Below the pieces are notes generated by a model. That model made no database searches. It saw only the letters and a list, made by a program, of their open reading frames with translations, and was not told the origin of the DNA. The position numbers and the translations under genes are program-made. From Rhodococcus sp. ARC_M5 (GTDB lineage Bacteria; Actinomycetota; Actinomycetes; Mycobacteriales; Mycobacteriaceae): DNA of 64,000 nucleotides. The first letter of the stretch is position 1. Every line of letters begins with the position of its first letter. Shown here one piece after another: positions 32,622 to 42,111 of the stretch. The stretch is from NCBI RefSeq assembly GCF_022810405.1, contig NZ_JALGQE010000006.1:124001-188000 (forward strand). Reading direction: 5' to 3'.

Positions 32622-33368
32622 TCAGACAGTGTCCAGCTTGGACGCTGCGCCGGCATCGAGGAACCAGACAGTCGATTCGGTGCCCAGCGCGCCGGCCGAC
32701 GGGATGTCGTCGGGATCGGCCCCGCCGACCGCCGCGGCAACGGCATCGGCCTTGTTCGCTCCCGATACGAGCAGCCACACGTGCTGTGCGCGGCGAACGG
32801 CGGGCAGCGTCAATGTGATTCGCACGGGCGGAGGCTTGGGGGAGTCCTCGACCGCCACGACGAACCGATGCTGTTCCCGGACTGCATCGGTGTGGGGGAA
32901 CAGCGAGTTGATGTGCCCCTCGCCGCCCATTCCCAGCAGGTGGATGTCGAAAGTGGGCGTCGGCTCGCTCTCGGATCCGGAATGCAGGGTCTGCGCATAC
33001 GCCGCCGCGGCCACCTCGGGATCGCTTCCGTGAGGTCCGTCGGACGCGGCCATCCGGAAAATGCGATCCGGATGCACGTCGACGTGATCGAACAGTGCCT
33101 CCGAAGCCTGAACCTCGTTGCGTTCGGAATCACCCGAGGGCAAGAATCGCTCGTCGCCGAAGTAGATGTCGACGGCAGCCCAGTCGATGGATCCGGAATC
33201 CTGGCGAAGCGCCTCCAACAGGGCGATACCCGTGCCACCTCCGGTGAGCACCACCGAGGCCGAGCCTCGCTCGGCCTGCGCGGCCGCGACGACCTCCACG
33301 AATCGAGACCGGGCGGCGTCGACCAACGCCTGCGAGTCCAGGTACTGAAGGACCGATGTCTTACTCAT
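32622..33368 (-). CDS. pgl: 6-phosphogluconolactonase
   Basis: Hydrolyses 6-phosphogluconolactone to 6-phosphogluconate, the step after Zwf. The 248-residue protein (DevB type) has VVLTGGGTGIALLEAL near residue 40, DIYFGDERFLPSGDSERNE near residue 67 and LLGMGGEGHINSLFP near residue 145. The ATG start overlaps the opcA stop by 8 nt. Last gene of the tkt-tal-zwf-opcA-pgl operon. Confidence 0.93.
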   Translation of the reverse strand: MSKTSVLQYLDSQALVDAARSRFVEVVAAAQAERGSASVVLTGGGTGIALLEALRQDSGSIDWAAVDIYFGDERFLPSGDSERNEVQASEALFDHVDVHPDRIFRMAASDGPHGSDPEVAAAAYAQTLHSGSESEPTPTFDIHLLGMGGEGHINSLFPHTDAVREQHRFVVAVEDSPKPPPVRITLTLPAVRRAQHVWLLVSGANKADAVAAAVGGADPDDIPSAGALGTESTVWFLDAGAASKLDTV

Positions 33369-34281
33369 AGCTCACTTTCGACAGTCCGTGCAGGGCCAGT
33401 TCGTAGATCTCGTCCGTGTCGAGTCGGCGCAGTTCCTCGGCCAGGCACTCGCGGGTGTTGCGTCGGGCGAGTGCCACCTCGGCGTCGGGCTGCCCGGTGC
33501 GCCGCAACGTGGCGGTCTTGCCGGTCTGCGGACGCGTCAACGAGATGCTGCTGTTCTCTCTGATCAGCTCCACCTTCAGTTCACCCGCTCGGCGATACAC
33601 CGGCACGTCCAGTTTGGCGGCCAGCCAACCGGCCAGGATGTCGAGTGCCGGCTCCTCGGCCAGTCCCGATACCGTCGCCGAGACGACCGCCTCGTACGGA
33701 GCCTGGTCGAGGGCAGTGGCCAACAGACCGCGCCAGTAGGTGATGCGGCTCCACGAAAGGTCGGTGTCACCCTCGGTGTAGCTGCTCAACCGCCCCTTGA
33801 TGGTCGCGGTGGTGTCGGGGGAATTGGTGGCATCGGTGATTCGCCGAATTGCCAAGCGGCCCAGCGGATCCTTCGCCGGAACTGCAGGTGCCTCGTCGGG
33901 CCACCATGCCACGATCGGGGTGTCGGGAAGCAGGAACGGAATGACCACGCTGTGCTCGTGATCAGCGAGCTCGCCGTTCAGGCGCAACACGACGACCTCC
34001 GACGCACCCGCGTCACCGCCGACGCGAATCTGGGCGTCGAGGCGCGACTCGGCCGACCGATCGCCGTGAATGAGGACAATGACGCGGCACGGATGCTCGC
34101 GGCTCGCCTCGTTCGCTGCGTCGATCGCTCGCTCGGCCTTGGCCGGATCGCGACTGGCGACGATCAGTGTCAGGACACGGCCGATCGTCACCGCGCCACC
34201 TGCCTCGCGAACCTCCACCAACTTCTTGCCGACCTCGGCCGTCGTCGTGGCGGGGATATCGACAATCACGGCCTTCTCCAT
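33361..34281 (-). CDS. opcA: glucose-6-phosphate dehydrogenase assembly protein OpcA
   Basis: A 306-residue actinobacterial and cyanobacterial protein needed for assembly or redox activation of glucose-6-phosphate dehydrogenase. Conserved parts are RVLTLIVASRDPAKAERAI near residue 40, IPFLLPDTPIVAWWPDEAP near residue 118, and WSRITYWRGLLATAL near residue 182. It overlaps zwf by 16 nt and pgl by 8 nt, strongly suggesting coupled expression with its partner enzyme. Confidence 0.93.
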   Translation of the reverse strand: MEKAVIVDIPATTTAEVGKKLVEVREAGGAVTIGRVLTLIVASRDPAKAERAIDAANEASREHPCRVIVLIHGDRSAESRLDAQIRVGGDAGASEVVVLRLNGELADHEHSVVIPFLLPDTPIVAWWPDEAPAVPAKDPLGRLAIRRITDATNSPDTTATIKGRLSSYTEGDTDLSWSRITYWRGLLATALDQAPYEAVVSATVSGLAEEPALDILAGWLAAKLDVPVYRRAGELKVELIRENSSISLTRPQTGKTATLRRTGQPDAEVALARRNTRECLAEELRRLDTDEIYELALHGLSKVSYE

Positions 34282-35822
34282 TCGCGTCCGGTGCGGTGCA
34301 TCATCTCGTCACCCGAGGAAGGACCCCAGGTGCCGGCTTCGTACGGTTCCGCAGTGCCACCCGACGCCCAGAAGTCGAGGATCGGGTCGAGGATCTTCCA
34401 CGACAGTTCGACCTCCGCGTTGACCGGGAACAGCGAGGGCTCGCCGAGCAACACGTCGAGGATGAGTCGCTCGTATGCCTCCGGCGAGGATTCGGTGAAG
34501 GCCTGGCCGTAGCTGAAGTCCATGCTGACGTCGCGCACTTGCATGCTCGATCCCGGCACCTTCGAACCGAACCGCATCGTCACGCCCTCGTCGGGCTGGA
34601 CCCTGATCACCAGCGCATTCTGACCGAGTTCTTCGGTCATCGTCGCATCGAAGGGCAGATGTGGAGCACGTTTGAACACCATGGCAATTTCGGTGACTCG
34701 GCGGCCGAGTGCCTTGCCGGTACGAAGATAGAACGGAACTCCACCCCACCGTCGCGTATCCACCTCGAGGGTGATGGCAGCGTAGGTTTCGGTGTTGGAC
34801 TCGGAGTCGAAACCCTCCTCTTCCTTGAGCCCCTTCACTTTCTGGCTGCCCTGCCACCCTGCGGAGTACTGACCGCGAGCGGAGGTGCGATCGAGTGGTT
34901 CGGCGAGCTTGGTTGCAGAGAGCACCTTGATCTTCTCCGACTGCAGCTCCTTGGGGTTGAAGCTGACCGGCTCCTCCATCGCAGTGATGGCGAGCAGCTG
35001 CAGAAGGTGATTCTGGATGACGTCGCGGGCCGCTCCGATGCCGTCGTAATACCCTGCGCGACCGCCCAATCCGATGTCCTCGGCCATCGTGATCTGAACG
35101 TGGTCGACATAGTGCGCGTTCCAGATCGGATCGAACAACTGGTTGGCGAAGCGCAGTGCCAGGATGTTCTGCACCGTCTCCTTACCGAGATAGTGGTCGA
35201 TGCGAAACACGGTGTCCTCGGGGAACACTCGGTTCACGACCGCGTTGAGCTCTTTCGCGCTCTGCAGGTCGTGTCCGAACGGCTTCTCGATGACGACGCG
35301 TCGCCAATTGCCGTCGTTGCTCTGTGCCAGGCCGGATCGAGACAGCTGCTCGAGGACGACGGGGAACGCGCTGGGCGGGATGGACAGATAGAAGGCGTGA
35401 TTGCCGCCGGTGCCACGGGTCTCGTCGAGCTCGGTCAGCGTTCGGGACAGCTCGTCGAACGCCGCGTCGTCGTCGAACGTGCCCTGGACGAAGCGGAAAC
35501 CCTCGGCGAGGGTGTTCCACACCTCCTCGCTGAACGGTGTTCGTGCGTGATCGCGCACGGAGTCGTGCACGATCTTGGCGAAGTCCTGGTTCTGCCATTC
35601 CCGCCGGGCAAATCCGACCAGGGCGAAACCGGGGGGTAGGAGCCCCCGGTTCGCCAGGTCGTACACCGCAGGCATGAGCTTCTTACGCGCGAGATCGCCG
35701 GTCACCCCGAAGATGACCATGCTGCACGGGCCCGCAATGCGGGGGAGTCGCTTGTCTCGTGCGTCGCGGAGAGGATTGAGCCAGTCCGCGGAGTGGAGAG
35801 GTTCGGTATCTGCGGTGGGCAC
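34266..35822 (-). CDS. zwf: glucose-6-phosphate 1-dehydrogenase
   Basis: Oxidises glucose 6-phosphate, forming NADPH, as entry to the oxidative pentose phosphate pathway. The 518-residue protein has the coenzyme motif VIFGVTGDLARKKLMPA near residue 37, EKPFGHDL near residue 180, and the substrate/catalytic motif RIDHYLGKETVQNI near residue 206. The start codon is GTG. Six nt separate it from the upstream tal stop, and it overlaps opcA. Confidence 0.96.
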   Translation of the reverse strand: MPTADTEPLHSADWLNPLRDARDKRLPRIAGPCSMVIFGVTGDLARKKLMPAVYDLANRGLLPPGFALVGFARREWQNQDFAKIVHDSVRDHARTPFSEEVWNTLAEGFRFVQGTFDDDAAFDELSRTLTELDETRGTGGNHAFYLSIPPSAFPVVLEQLSRSGLAQSNDGNWRRVVIEKPFGHDLQSAKELNAVVNRVFPEDTVFRIDHYLGKETVQNILALRFANQLFDPIWNAHYVDHVQITMAEDIGLGGRAGYYDGIGAARDVIQNHLLQLLAITAMEEPVSFNPKELQSEKIKVLSATKLAEPLDRTSARGQYSAGWQGSQKVKGLKEEEGFDSESNTETYAAITLEVDTRRWGGVPFYLRTGKALGRRVTEIAMVFKRAPHLPFDATMTEELGQNALVIRVQPDEGVTMRFGSKVPGSSMQVRDVSMDFSYGQAFTESSPEAYERLILDVLLGEPSLFPVNAEVELSWKILDPILDFWASGGTAEPYEAGTWGPSSGDEMMHRTGREWRRP

Positions 35823-35828
35823 AGTCGG

Positions 35829-36953
35829 TCAGCTCTTCTGACCTGCTTGGCGAAGCTGCTCGCCGGTGGCCTCGAGCAACTCGTTCCAGGCCGCCTCGAA
35901 CTTCTGCACGCCCTCGTTCTCCAACGTCACGAAGACGTCCGAGATGTCGATTCCGAGAGCCGAGATGCGGTCGAAGATCTCCTGTGATTCCGGTCCCTTG
36001 CCCGAGACGGTGTCGCCGACGATCTCGCCGTGATCGGCAACTGCGTCCATGGTCTTCTCCGGCATCGTGTTCACCGTGTTCGGTGAGACGAGCTCGGTGA
36101 CGTACATGGTGTCCGGGTAGGCGTCGGACTTGACGCCGGTCGAGGCCCACAGGGGCCGCTGTGGACGCGCGCCACTGCCGACGAGCTCGCGGAACCGGGG
36201 AGCGACCTCGAAGATCTGCTGGTACGCGACGTACGCGAGGCGAGCATTGGCCAGAGCAGCCTTGCCCTTGAGTGCCTCGGCGTCGGGGGTGCCGATCGCG
36301 TCGAGTCGGGAATCGATCTCGCTGTCCACCCGGGAGACGAAGAACGACGCCACGGAGTGGATCTTGTCGAGGTCGTGACCGGCTGCGCGCGCCTTCTCCA
36401 GACCGTCGAGGTAGGCGTTCATCACCAGTTCGTAGCGCTCGACGGAAAAGATGAGCGTGACGTTGACGCTGATGCCCTCGCCGATCACCTTGGCGATGGC
36501 CGGAATTCCGGCTTCGGTGGCCGGAATCTTGATGAGCAGGTTCGGGCGGTCGACGATCTTCCACAGTTCGACGGCCTGCTCGTACGTCTTGTCGGCGTCG
36601 TGTGCCATGCGGGGATCGACCTCGATCGACACCCGTCCGTCGACGCCTGCACTTGCCTCGTACTGCGGCATCAGGATGTCGCACGCTTCGCGGACGTCGT
36701 CGGTCGTGACCGTGCGGATCGTGGTCTCGACGTCGGCACCTTCGCCGGCGAGCTTGGTGACCTGCTCGTTGTACGCGTCGCCCTTGCTCAGCGCCGCCTG
36801 GAAGATCGACGGGTTGGTCGTCACGCCCACGACACTCTTGGTGTCGATGAGGTCCTTCAAGTTGCCCGAGCGGATGCGATCACGGGACAGGTCGTCCAGC
36901 CATACCGAGATACCGGCGGTGGAGAGCTCTGCGAGATTCTTGTTCTGGGTCAT
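35829..36953 (-). CDS. tal: transaldolase
   Basis: Transfers the dihydroxyacetone unit between sugar phosphates in the non-oxidative pentose phosphate pathway. The 374-residue length matches the longer bacterial transaldolases of actinobacteria. Visible features are [20 protein letters not shown] near residue 43, the Schiff-base lysine in [16 protein letters not shown] near residue 140, and [14 protein letters not shown] [16 protein letters not shown] near residue 270. The ATG lies 3 nt after the tkt stop. Confidence 0.96.
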   Translation of the reverse strand: MTQNKNLAELSTAGISVWLDDLSRDRIRSGNLKDLIDTKSVVGVTTNPSIFQAALSKGDAYNEQVTKLAGEGADVETTIRTVTTDDVREACDILMPQYEASAGVDGRVSIEVDPRMAHDADKTYEQAVELWKIVDRPNLLIKIPATEAGIPAIAKVIGEGISVNVTLIFSVERYELVMNAYLDGLEKARAAGHDLDKIHSVASFFVSRVDSEIDSRLDAIGTPDAEALKGKAALANARLAYVAYQQIFEVAPRFRELVGSGARPQRPLWASTGVKSDAYPDTMYVTELVSPNTVNTMPEKTMDAVADHGEIVGDTVSGKGPESQEIFDRISALGIDISDVFVTLENEGVQKFEAAWNELLEATGEQLRQAGQKS

Positions 36954-36956
36954 TGA

Positions 36957-39056
36957 TTATCCCTTCACGTTGGTGATGGAGCGCTGAGCGGCTGCGGTGA
37001 CGGCCTCGGCGGTGAAGCCGAACTCGCGGAAAAGTGTTGCAGCGTCGGCAGATTCGCCGTAGTGCTCGAGCGAGATGATCTCACCGAAGCCGCCGACGAT
37101 CTTCCACCACGGCATTGCGATGCCGGCTTCGATCGACACTCGTGCCTTGACGGTGGGTGGGATCACCTGGTCGCGGTAGTTCTGGTCCTGGCTCTCGAAC
37201 CACTCGACACACGGCATCGAGACCACGCGGGCGGCGATGCCCTGATCCTCCAGCTGCTTCTGCGCCTCGACCGCGTACTGCAGCTCGGAACCGGTGCCGA
37301 TCAGTACGACGTCCGGGGTCGCCTTGGACGACTCGACGAGGATGTATCCGCCCTTCGACACGCCCTCGAAGCTGGTGCCCTCGAGAATCGGGATGCCCTG
37401 ACGCGTCAGCGCGAGGCCGACGGGTCCGCTGCTGCTGGACTTGGCCAGCACGGCCTGCCATGCGAACGCGGTCTCGTTGGCGTCGCCGGGGCGCACCACC
37501 GACAGGTTGGGGATGGCCCGCAGCGCCGCGAGGTGCTCGACCGGCTGGTGCGTCGGGCCGTCCTCACCGAGGCCGACGGAATCGTGTGTCCACACGTAGA
37601 TGGGGTCGATGTCCATCAACGACGCGAGTCGCACTGCCGGCCGCATGTAGTCGCTGAACTGCATGAACGTTCCGCCGTACGCGCGGGTGGGGCCGTGCAT
37701 GACGATGCCGGACAGGATGGCACCCATCGCGTGCTCACGGATACCGAAGTGCAGCGTGCGGCCGTACGGCTCGGCGTCCCAATCGTCGGTGGAGATCGAC
37801 GTGGGGCCGAAGGACTTCGCACCCTTGATCGTCGTGTTGTTGCTGCCGGCGAGGTCGGCCGAGCCGCCCCACAGCTCCGGGAGAACGGGTCCGACGGCGT
37901 TGAGGACCTCGCCCGACGCCGCACGCGTGGCGACGGCCTTGCTGCCGGGCTCCCAGGTGGGCAGAACGTCGGTCCAGTTCTCGGGCAACGTGCCCTGAGT
38001 CAGTCGATCCAGCAGCTTCTTGCGCTCGGGCTCGCGCGCGGCCCAGGCCTCGAATTCGACGGTCCAGTCGGCGTGCGCCTTGCGGCCGCGTTCCTGCAGT
38101 TTGCGGGTGTGGCCGATGACCTCGTCGGTGACCTCGAACGTCTTGGCGGGGTCGAAATCGAGTGCCTGCTTGACCTTGGCGATCTCTTCGTCGCCCAGTG
38201 CGGCACCGTGGACTGCACCGGTGTTCATCATGGTGGGAGCCGGGAAACCGATGATGGTGCGCAGCACGATGATCGACGGTTTGTCGGTGACGGCCTTCGC
38301 GGCCTCGATGGCCTCTTCGATGGCGGTGACGTTCTCGCCACCCTCGACCACCTGCACGTGCCAGCCGTAGGCCTCGTAGCGAGCGGCCGTGTTCTCGGAC
38401 AGGGCGATGTCGGTGGAGTGCTCGATGGAGATCTTGTTGTCGTCGTAAAACAGGATCAGGTTGCCGAGCTGCTGAGTACCTGCCAGCGACGACGCCTCGG
38501 ACGTGACGCCTTCTTCGATGTCGCCGTCGGAAGCGACGACGTAGATGAAGTGATCGAACGGGCTGTCGCCGAGAGCGGGCTCGGGATCGAACAACCCGCG
38601 CTCGCGGCGCGCCGCCATTGCCATGCCCACAGCGGAGGCCAGACCCTGACCGAGCGGGCCGGTGGTGATCTCGACGCCGTCGGTGTGACGGAACTCCGGG
38701 TGTCCGGGAGTCTTGGACTTGTAGGTGCGCAGTGCCTCGATGTCGGCGAGTTCGAGTCCGAAACCGCCCAAGTAGAGCTGCAGGTACAGCGTCAGGCTCG
38801 AGTGGCCGCACGAGAGCACGAATCGGTCGCGGCCGATCCAGTGCGTATCGGTCGGATCGTGGCGCATGGTGCGCTGGAAGAGGGTGTAGGCGAGGGGAGC
38901 AAGGCTCATCGCGGTTCCGGGGTGGCCGTTGCCGACCTTCTGCACTGCGTCCGCTGCCAGAACACGAACGGTGTCGACCGCTCGGGTGTCCAGGTCCGTC
39001 CAGTCGCTCGGGTGGTGCGCCGTGGTGAGGACGTCAATATCGTCTGTGATCGACAC
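36957..39056 (-). CDS. tkt: transketolase
   Basis: Thiamine-diphosphate enzyme that moves two-carbon units between sugar phosphates. The 699-residue protein has GNGHPGTAMSLAPLAYTLF near residue 43, the ThDP/metal motif ASDGDIEEGVTSEASSLAGT near residue 170 followed by FYDDNKIS, GTFMQFSDYMRPAVRLA near residue 470, and ISLEHYGESAD near the end. GTG 39056 is used; the frame stays open for 30 codons upstream, but that part looks like non-coding leader, and AGGAG lies ahead of this GTG. First gene of the operon with tal, zwf, opcA and pgl. Confidence 0.95.
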   Translation of the reverse strand: MSITDDIDVLTTAHHPSDWTDLDTRAVDTVRVLAADAVQKVGNGHPGTAMSLAPLAYTLFQRTMRHDPTDTHWIGRDRFVLSCGHSSLTLYLQLYLGGFGLELADIEALRTYKSKTPGHPEFRHTDGVEITTGPLGQGLASAVGMAMAARRERGLFDPEPALGDSPFDHFIYVVASDGDIEEGVTSEASSLAGTQQLGNLILFYDDNKISIEHSTDIALSENTAARYEAYGWHVQVVEGGENVTAIEEAIEAAKAVTDKPSIIVLRTIIGFPAPTMMNTGAVHGAALGDEEIAKVKQALDFDPAKTFEVTDEVIGHTRKLQERGRKAHADWTVEFEAWAAREPERKKLLDRLTQGTLPENWTDVLPTWEPGSKAVATRAASGEVLNAVGPVLPELWGGSADLAGSNNTTIKGAKSFGPTSISTDDWDAEPYGRTLHFGIREHAMGAILSGIVMHGPTRAYGGTFMQFSDYMRPAVRLASLMDIDPIYVWTHDSVGLGEDGPTHQPVEHLAALRAIPNLSVVRPGDANETAFAWQAVLAKSSSSGPVGLALTRQGIPILEGTSFEGVSKGGYILVESSKATPDVVLIGTGSELQYAVEAQKQLEDQGIAARVVSMPCVEWFESQDQNYRDQVIPPTVKARVSIEAGIAMPWWKIVGGFGEIISLEHYGESADAATLFREFGFTAEAVTAAAQRSITNVKG

Positions 39057-39466
39057 GAGCAGAAATCTCCTGACATTCGTTCGAGTTGTGGCTCCGAGGA
39101 ATCGTCGCTCGGCGGCGACTGCCACGCGCCTTGGTGGAGCGCGCACGCAGCCGGTGCCGAAGGACGTCCTCCACCAGCCTAGTTCTGTCCGACCCTACTG
39201 TCGTGCCTTCCCCCGGGCGATTGCGCGCGGGCGACTCGTAGGCGACACATTCCGCACTTTGGGTGCCCTGCGAATTGGCGGTGCAAACCCCGCCGTCTAC
39301 CATCGGTTGTAGTAGGCGCACGTTCGCCGGCTCACGCGGCAGTTGATGCGGACGATCACGCGTGCGCTCCGGCGTCCAGGTGTCGCCATGGAGATCGATC
39401 CGCGTGCCGGTGGCACGTGAGCAAGTGGCCCAGCGCCAGAGAACGACAGTCGTGCAAGGAGACGCA
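39057..39466. other. divergent intergenic region tkt / ctaB
   Basis: About 410 nt without a gene, between divergent tkt and ctaB. Towards tkt it holds TAGGGT (39192-39197, minus strand) and TAGGCT (39176-39181, minus strand) as -10 candidates. TGGTGGAG (39132-39139) and CTCCACCA (39169-39176) form an 8-bp stem in the presumed tkt leader. Towards ctaB it holds the promoter at 39275-39303 and a small hairpin, CGTGCC with GGCACG, near 39403-39417. Confidence 0.6.
39275..39303 (+). promoter_or_regulatory. candidate ctaB promoter
   Basis: TTGGCG (39275-39280) and TACCAT (39298-39303) are separated by exactly 17 nt, a good sigma-A-type pair. Transcription would begin near 39310, leaving a leader of about 155 nt before ctaB. 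Confidence 0.5.
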
Positions 39467-40474
39467 GTGCGAATTGGGCAGCAGTCGGGCGGACACGGTT
39501 TCGCCGGCGGCCCCGGATTCGGAGCAGGCGACGAAGGCGCTGCCGCCCAGGCCGCACCGGCGACGTCCGCCCCGCGCAGAGCGTTCGCACTCTTTCTTGC
39601 GTACGTTGCGCTGACGAAGCCCAGGGTCATCGAACTTCTTCTCGTCACCACCATTCCCGCGATGCTGCTCGCAGACCGCGGGAACGTCGATCCGTGGCTG
39701 ATCCTCACCACGCTCTTCGGGGGAATGCTGGCTGCGGCCAGCGCCAACACCCTGAACATGGTGGTCGACGCAGACATCGACAAGGTGATGAAGCGCACCG
39801 AGAAGCGCCCCCTCGCCCGTGGTGCCATGCCTGTCTCGCATGCCCTGATATTCGGGCTCGTCCTGGGCGTGTTCTCGTTCTTCTGGCTGTGGGCCACCAC
39901 GAATCTGCTCAGCGGTGTGCTCGCCGTCGTGACGATCTGCTTCTACATCTTCGTCTACACCCTCGTGCTCAAGAGGCGCACATCCCAGAACGTGGTGTGG
40001 GGTGGCGCGGCCGGATGTATGCCGGTGATGATCGGTTGGTCCGCCGTGACCGGCACGATCGGGTGGCAGGCGCTGGTGATGTTCCTGGTGATCTTCCTGT
40101 GGACGCCACCACATACCTGGGCCCTCATGCTTCGGTACAAGGAGGACTACCAGGCCGCCAATGTGCCGATGCTGCCTGCTGTCGCCTCGGAAACCAAGGT
40201 CACCAAGCACATCGTGCTCTACGCCTGGGCCACCGTCGCCGCGACGTTGGCGCTGGCACCGGGCTCGGGCGTCGTGTACGCGGCCGTTGCCGTGGCCTCG
40301 GGAGTGTGGTTCCTCGTGGTGGCGCATCGTCTGTACGCAGGTGTGCGAGCGGGAACTCCGGTCAAGCCGCTCAAGCTGTTCATTCTCTCCAACGAATACC
40401 TGGCACTGGTGTTCTGCGGCCTGGCCGTCGACTCGGTTCTCGGCTGGCAGACGCTCGCCCAGCTGCTCTCCTGA
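39467..40474 (+). CDS. ctaB: protoheme IX farnesyltransferase
   Basis: Membrane enzyme that attaches a farnesyl group to heme B, giving heme O, for cytochrome c oxidase. The 335-residue protein is polytopic, with about nine membrane segments. It carries the prenyl-diphosphate motif [20 protein letters not shown] near residue 97 (NxxxDxxxD) and the second motif [16 protein letters not shown] near residue 224. GTG 39467 is used because AAGGA lies six nt upstream; GTG 39452 is an alternative. CtaA, the next enzyme, is encoded about 1.6 kb away on the other strand. Confidence 0.94.
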   Translation: MRIGQQSGGHGFAGGPGFGAGDEGAAAQAAPATSAPRRAFALFLAYVALTKPRVIELLLVTTIPAMLLADRGNVDPWLILTTLFGGMLAAASANTLNMVVDADIDKVMKRTEKRPLARGAMPVSHALIFGLVLGVFSFFWLWATTNLLSGVLAVVTICFYIFVYTLVLKRRTSQNVVWGGAAGCMPVMIGWSAVTGTIGWQALVMFLVIFLWTPPHTWALMLRYKEDYQAANVPMLPAVASETKVTKHIVLYAWATVAATLALAPGSGVVYAAVAVASGVWFLVVAHRLYAGVRAGTPVKPLKLFILSNEYLALVFCGLAVDSVLGWQTLAQLLS

Positions 40475-40498
40475 ACGAGCGTCCACCCGACGGATCGG

Positions 40499-41464
40499 TT
40501 AGGGAACGAGCACAATCGACCCTGTCGTCCTCCGTGACTCCAGGTCGGTGTGGGCAGTCGCCGCGTCCTCCAACGCATACCGCGCACCGATCTCCACCGT
40601 CAGAGCGCCGCTCGACATCGCCGCGAAGACGTCCCCGGCGCGCCATTCCAACTCGGCCCGGTCTCGGATGTGATGAGCAAGCGTGGGCCTGGTCAGAAAC
40701 AGAGATCCTGCGCCGTTCAACCGCTGCGGATCCATGGGCGGCACCGGACCGCTCGCGGCACCGAACAGAGCGAGCGTCCCTCTGATCCGAAGCGACGCAA
40801 GACTTGCCTCGAACGTGTCGGCACCGACGCCGTCGTACACCGCATGCACACCCTCGCCGTCGGTGATTTCACGCACGCGCGCGGCGATGTCCTCCTCGTA
40901 TCGCACCACGTGGGCTGCACCGGCCTGCCTCGACCGCTCGGCCTTCGCATCCGTGGAGACCGTGGTGATCACGTTCACGCCCTTCGCCACCGCCATCTGC
41001 GTCAACAACAGTCCGACGCCACCAGCGCCTGCATGTACCAGCACGGTGTCGCCCCGCTGAGCGGGATAGGTGGACTCGATCAGGTAGTGCGCCGTCATGC
41101 CCTGGAGTAGCGCCGATGCAGCCTGATCGGCAGGTACGCCGTCGGGAACCGCGATGGCCGAGGGGGCGTCGACCAGGACGTGTTCGGCGTAGCTACCCGG
41201 TGCTGCAGCCCAGGCGACGCGATGTCCCGGTGCAAATTCGGTGACGTCCGCTCCGACCTGTTCGATCACCCCCGATCCCTCGTCGCCGGGAACGTACGGA
41301 AGCGCGCGTGGGTACAGGCCGCGTCGGAAGTACGTGTCGATGTAGTTGATGCCGATGGCGTCGGTTCGGACCAGCAGCTGCCCGGGCCCTGGCGTCGGTA
41401 TCGGAATGTCGACAACTTTCATGACCTCGGGTCCGCCGATGTTTTCTACTCGAATGGCACGCAT
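40499..41464 (-). CDS. qor: NADPH:quinone oxidoreductase
   Basis: Zinc-independent medium-chain dehydrogenase/reductase of the quinone reductase family, 321 residues. It has GINYIDTYFRRGLYP near residue 40, PGDEGSGVIEQVGADV near residue 62, and the NADPH-binding VLVHAGAGGVGLLLTQMA near residue 145. No catalytic zinc cysteines are seen, as expected for the family. The ATG at 41464 gives the standard N-terminus (MRAIRVENIGG); a longer open frame upstream is not family-like. The physiological substrate is unknown. It is convergent with ctaB. Confidence 0.9.
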   Translation of the reverse strand: MRAIRVENIGGPEVMKVVDIPIPTPGPGQLLVRTDAIGINYIDTYFRRGLYPRALPYVPGDEGSGVIEQVGADVTEFAPGHRVAWAAAPGSYAEHVLVDAPSAIAVPDGVPADQAASALLQGMTAHYLIESTYPAQRGDTVLVHAGAGGVGLLLTQMAVAKGVNVITTVSTDAKAERSRQAGAAHVVRYEEDIAARVREITDGEGVHAVYDGVGADTFEASLASLRIRGTLALFGAASGPVPPMDPQRLNGAGSLFLTRPTLAHHIRDRAELEWRAGDVFAAMSSGALTVEIGARYALEDAATAHTDLESRRTTGSIVLVP

Positions 41465-41600
41465 GAACACCGTTGTACACGGACCGGCCGCGCCCGAGTG
41501 CACAAATCCGGTGGATGCGGGCGGGGAGTCGAAGTTACCGATCAGTAACGACTCGACGGGTCGTTGTGGGCGCGATGGGCGACCTCGGTATCGTGACGGC

Positions 41601-41972
41601 ATGGCTACCGAAATCGACAGTGCGGGCATCGAGAAGAACGAGTCGAACGACGTTCCCAAGGGAACGCTCGCGGCAGTGAAGAGCTTCCTCGCCGATCATG
41701 GCAACTCCGCGAGTGTGGTGATCCAGCCGGTCGGTCGGGCCGGAACTCGGCTCACCATGGTCGGTGCCGACGGCGTCCTGGGGGACCAGGTGGTGCCGAC
41801 GACTGCAATCGCCCGCGCGATCGTCAACGGTCTGGACGAGTTGACCGAGGCCGAATGGGACCGCGAGCTGGTCAGTTCGGTCAATCCGGCCCCCGGGCAC
41901 CACGAGAAGATGGCCGGCTGGGTAGCCGGTCAGAAAAAGTTCCCGAAGGCGCGCAACCAGGCGATCGTCTGA
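41601..41972 (+). CDS. conserved hypothetical protein, Rv1455-like position
   Basis: A 123-residue soluble protein that I do not recognise by function. It has no signal peptide or membrane segment. Features are a charged N-terminus (IDSAGIEKNESNDVPKGTL), a beta-rich middle (SVVIQPVGRAGTRLTMVG), and a C-terminal stretch GHHEKMAGWVAGQKKFPKAR. It occupies the slot of mycobacterial Rv1455, between qor and the ctaA-like gene. The ATG at 41601 is the first in-frame ATG after the qor intergenic region. Its 3' end is followed by an AT-rich inverted repeat and a terminator. Confidence 0.7.
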   Translation: MATEIDSAGIEKNESNDVPKGTLAAVKSFLADHGNSASVVIQPVGRAGTRLTMVGADGVLGDQVVPTTAIARAIVNGLDELTEAEWDRELVSSVNPAPGHHEKMAGWVAGQKKFPKARNQAIV

Positions 41973-41974
41973 GC

Positions 41975-42006
41975 GGAGAAAAGTCGAAAAAATTGTTCGA
42001 TTCGAC
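41975..42006. repeat. AT-rich inverted-repeat element, copy 1
   Basis: GAAAAGTCGAAAAAATTGTT begins 6 nt after the upstream stop. GTCGAA (41983-41988) and TTCGAC (42001-42006) form a 6-bp stem. A near-identical element lies at 62479-62505 upstream of ripA. This AT-rich run stands out from the GC-rich surroundings. Function unknown. Confidence 0.5.
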
Positions 42007-42040
42007 GGGAACCATCTCGGTACCCGGTGCGTCGAAGTCA

Positions 42041-42088
42041 GTGGAGGGGCAGTCGGCCATCTGAGGGGGAGGTCGGCTGCCCCTCTAC
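42041..42088. terminator. bidirectional terminator between the 41.6-kb gene and ctaA
   Basis: GTGGAGGGGCAGTCGGCC (42041-42058) and GGTCGGCTGCCCCTCTAC (42071-42088) can pair along 18 positions, including three G-U pairs, with a 12-nt loop. It sits between two convergent genes. Confidence 0.65.
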
Positions 42089-42111
42089 CCTGTTCGAAGT
42101 TCGACCGATCG

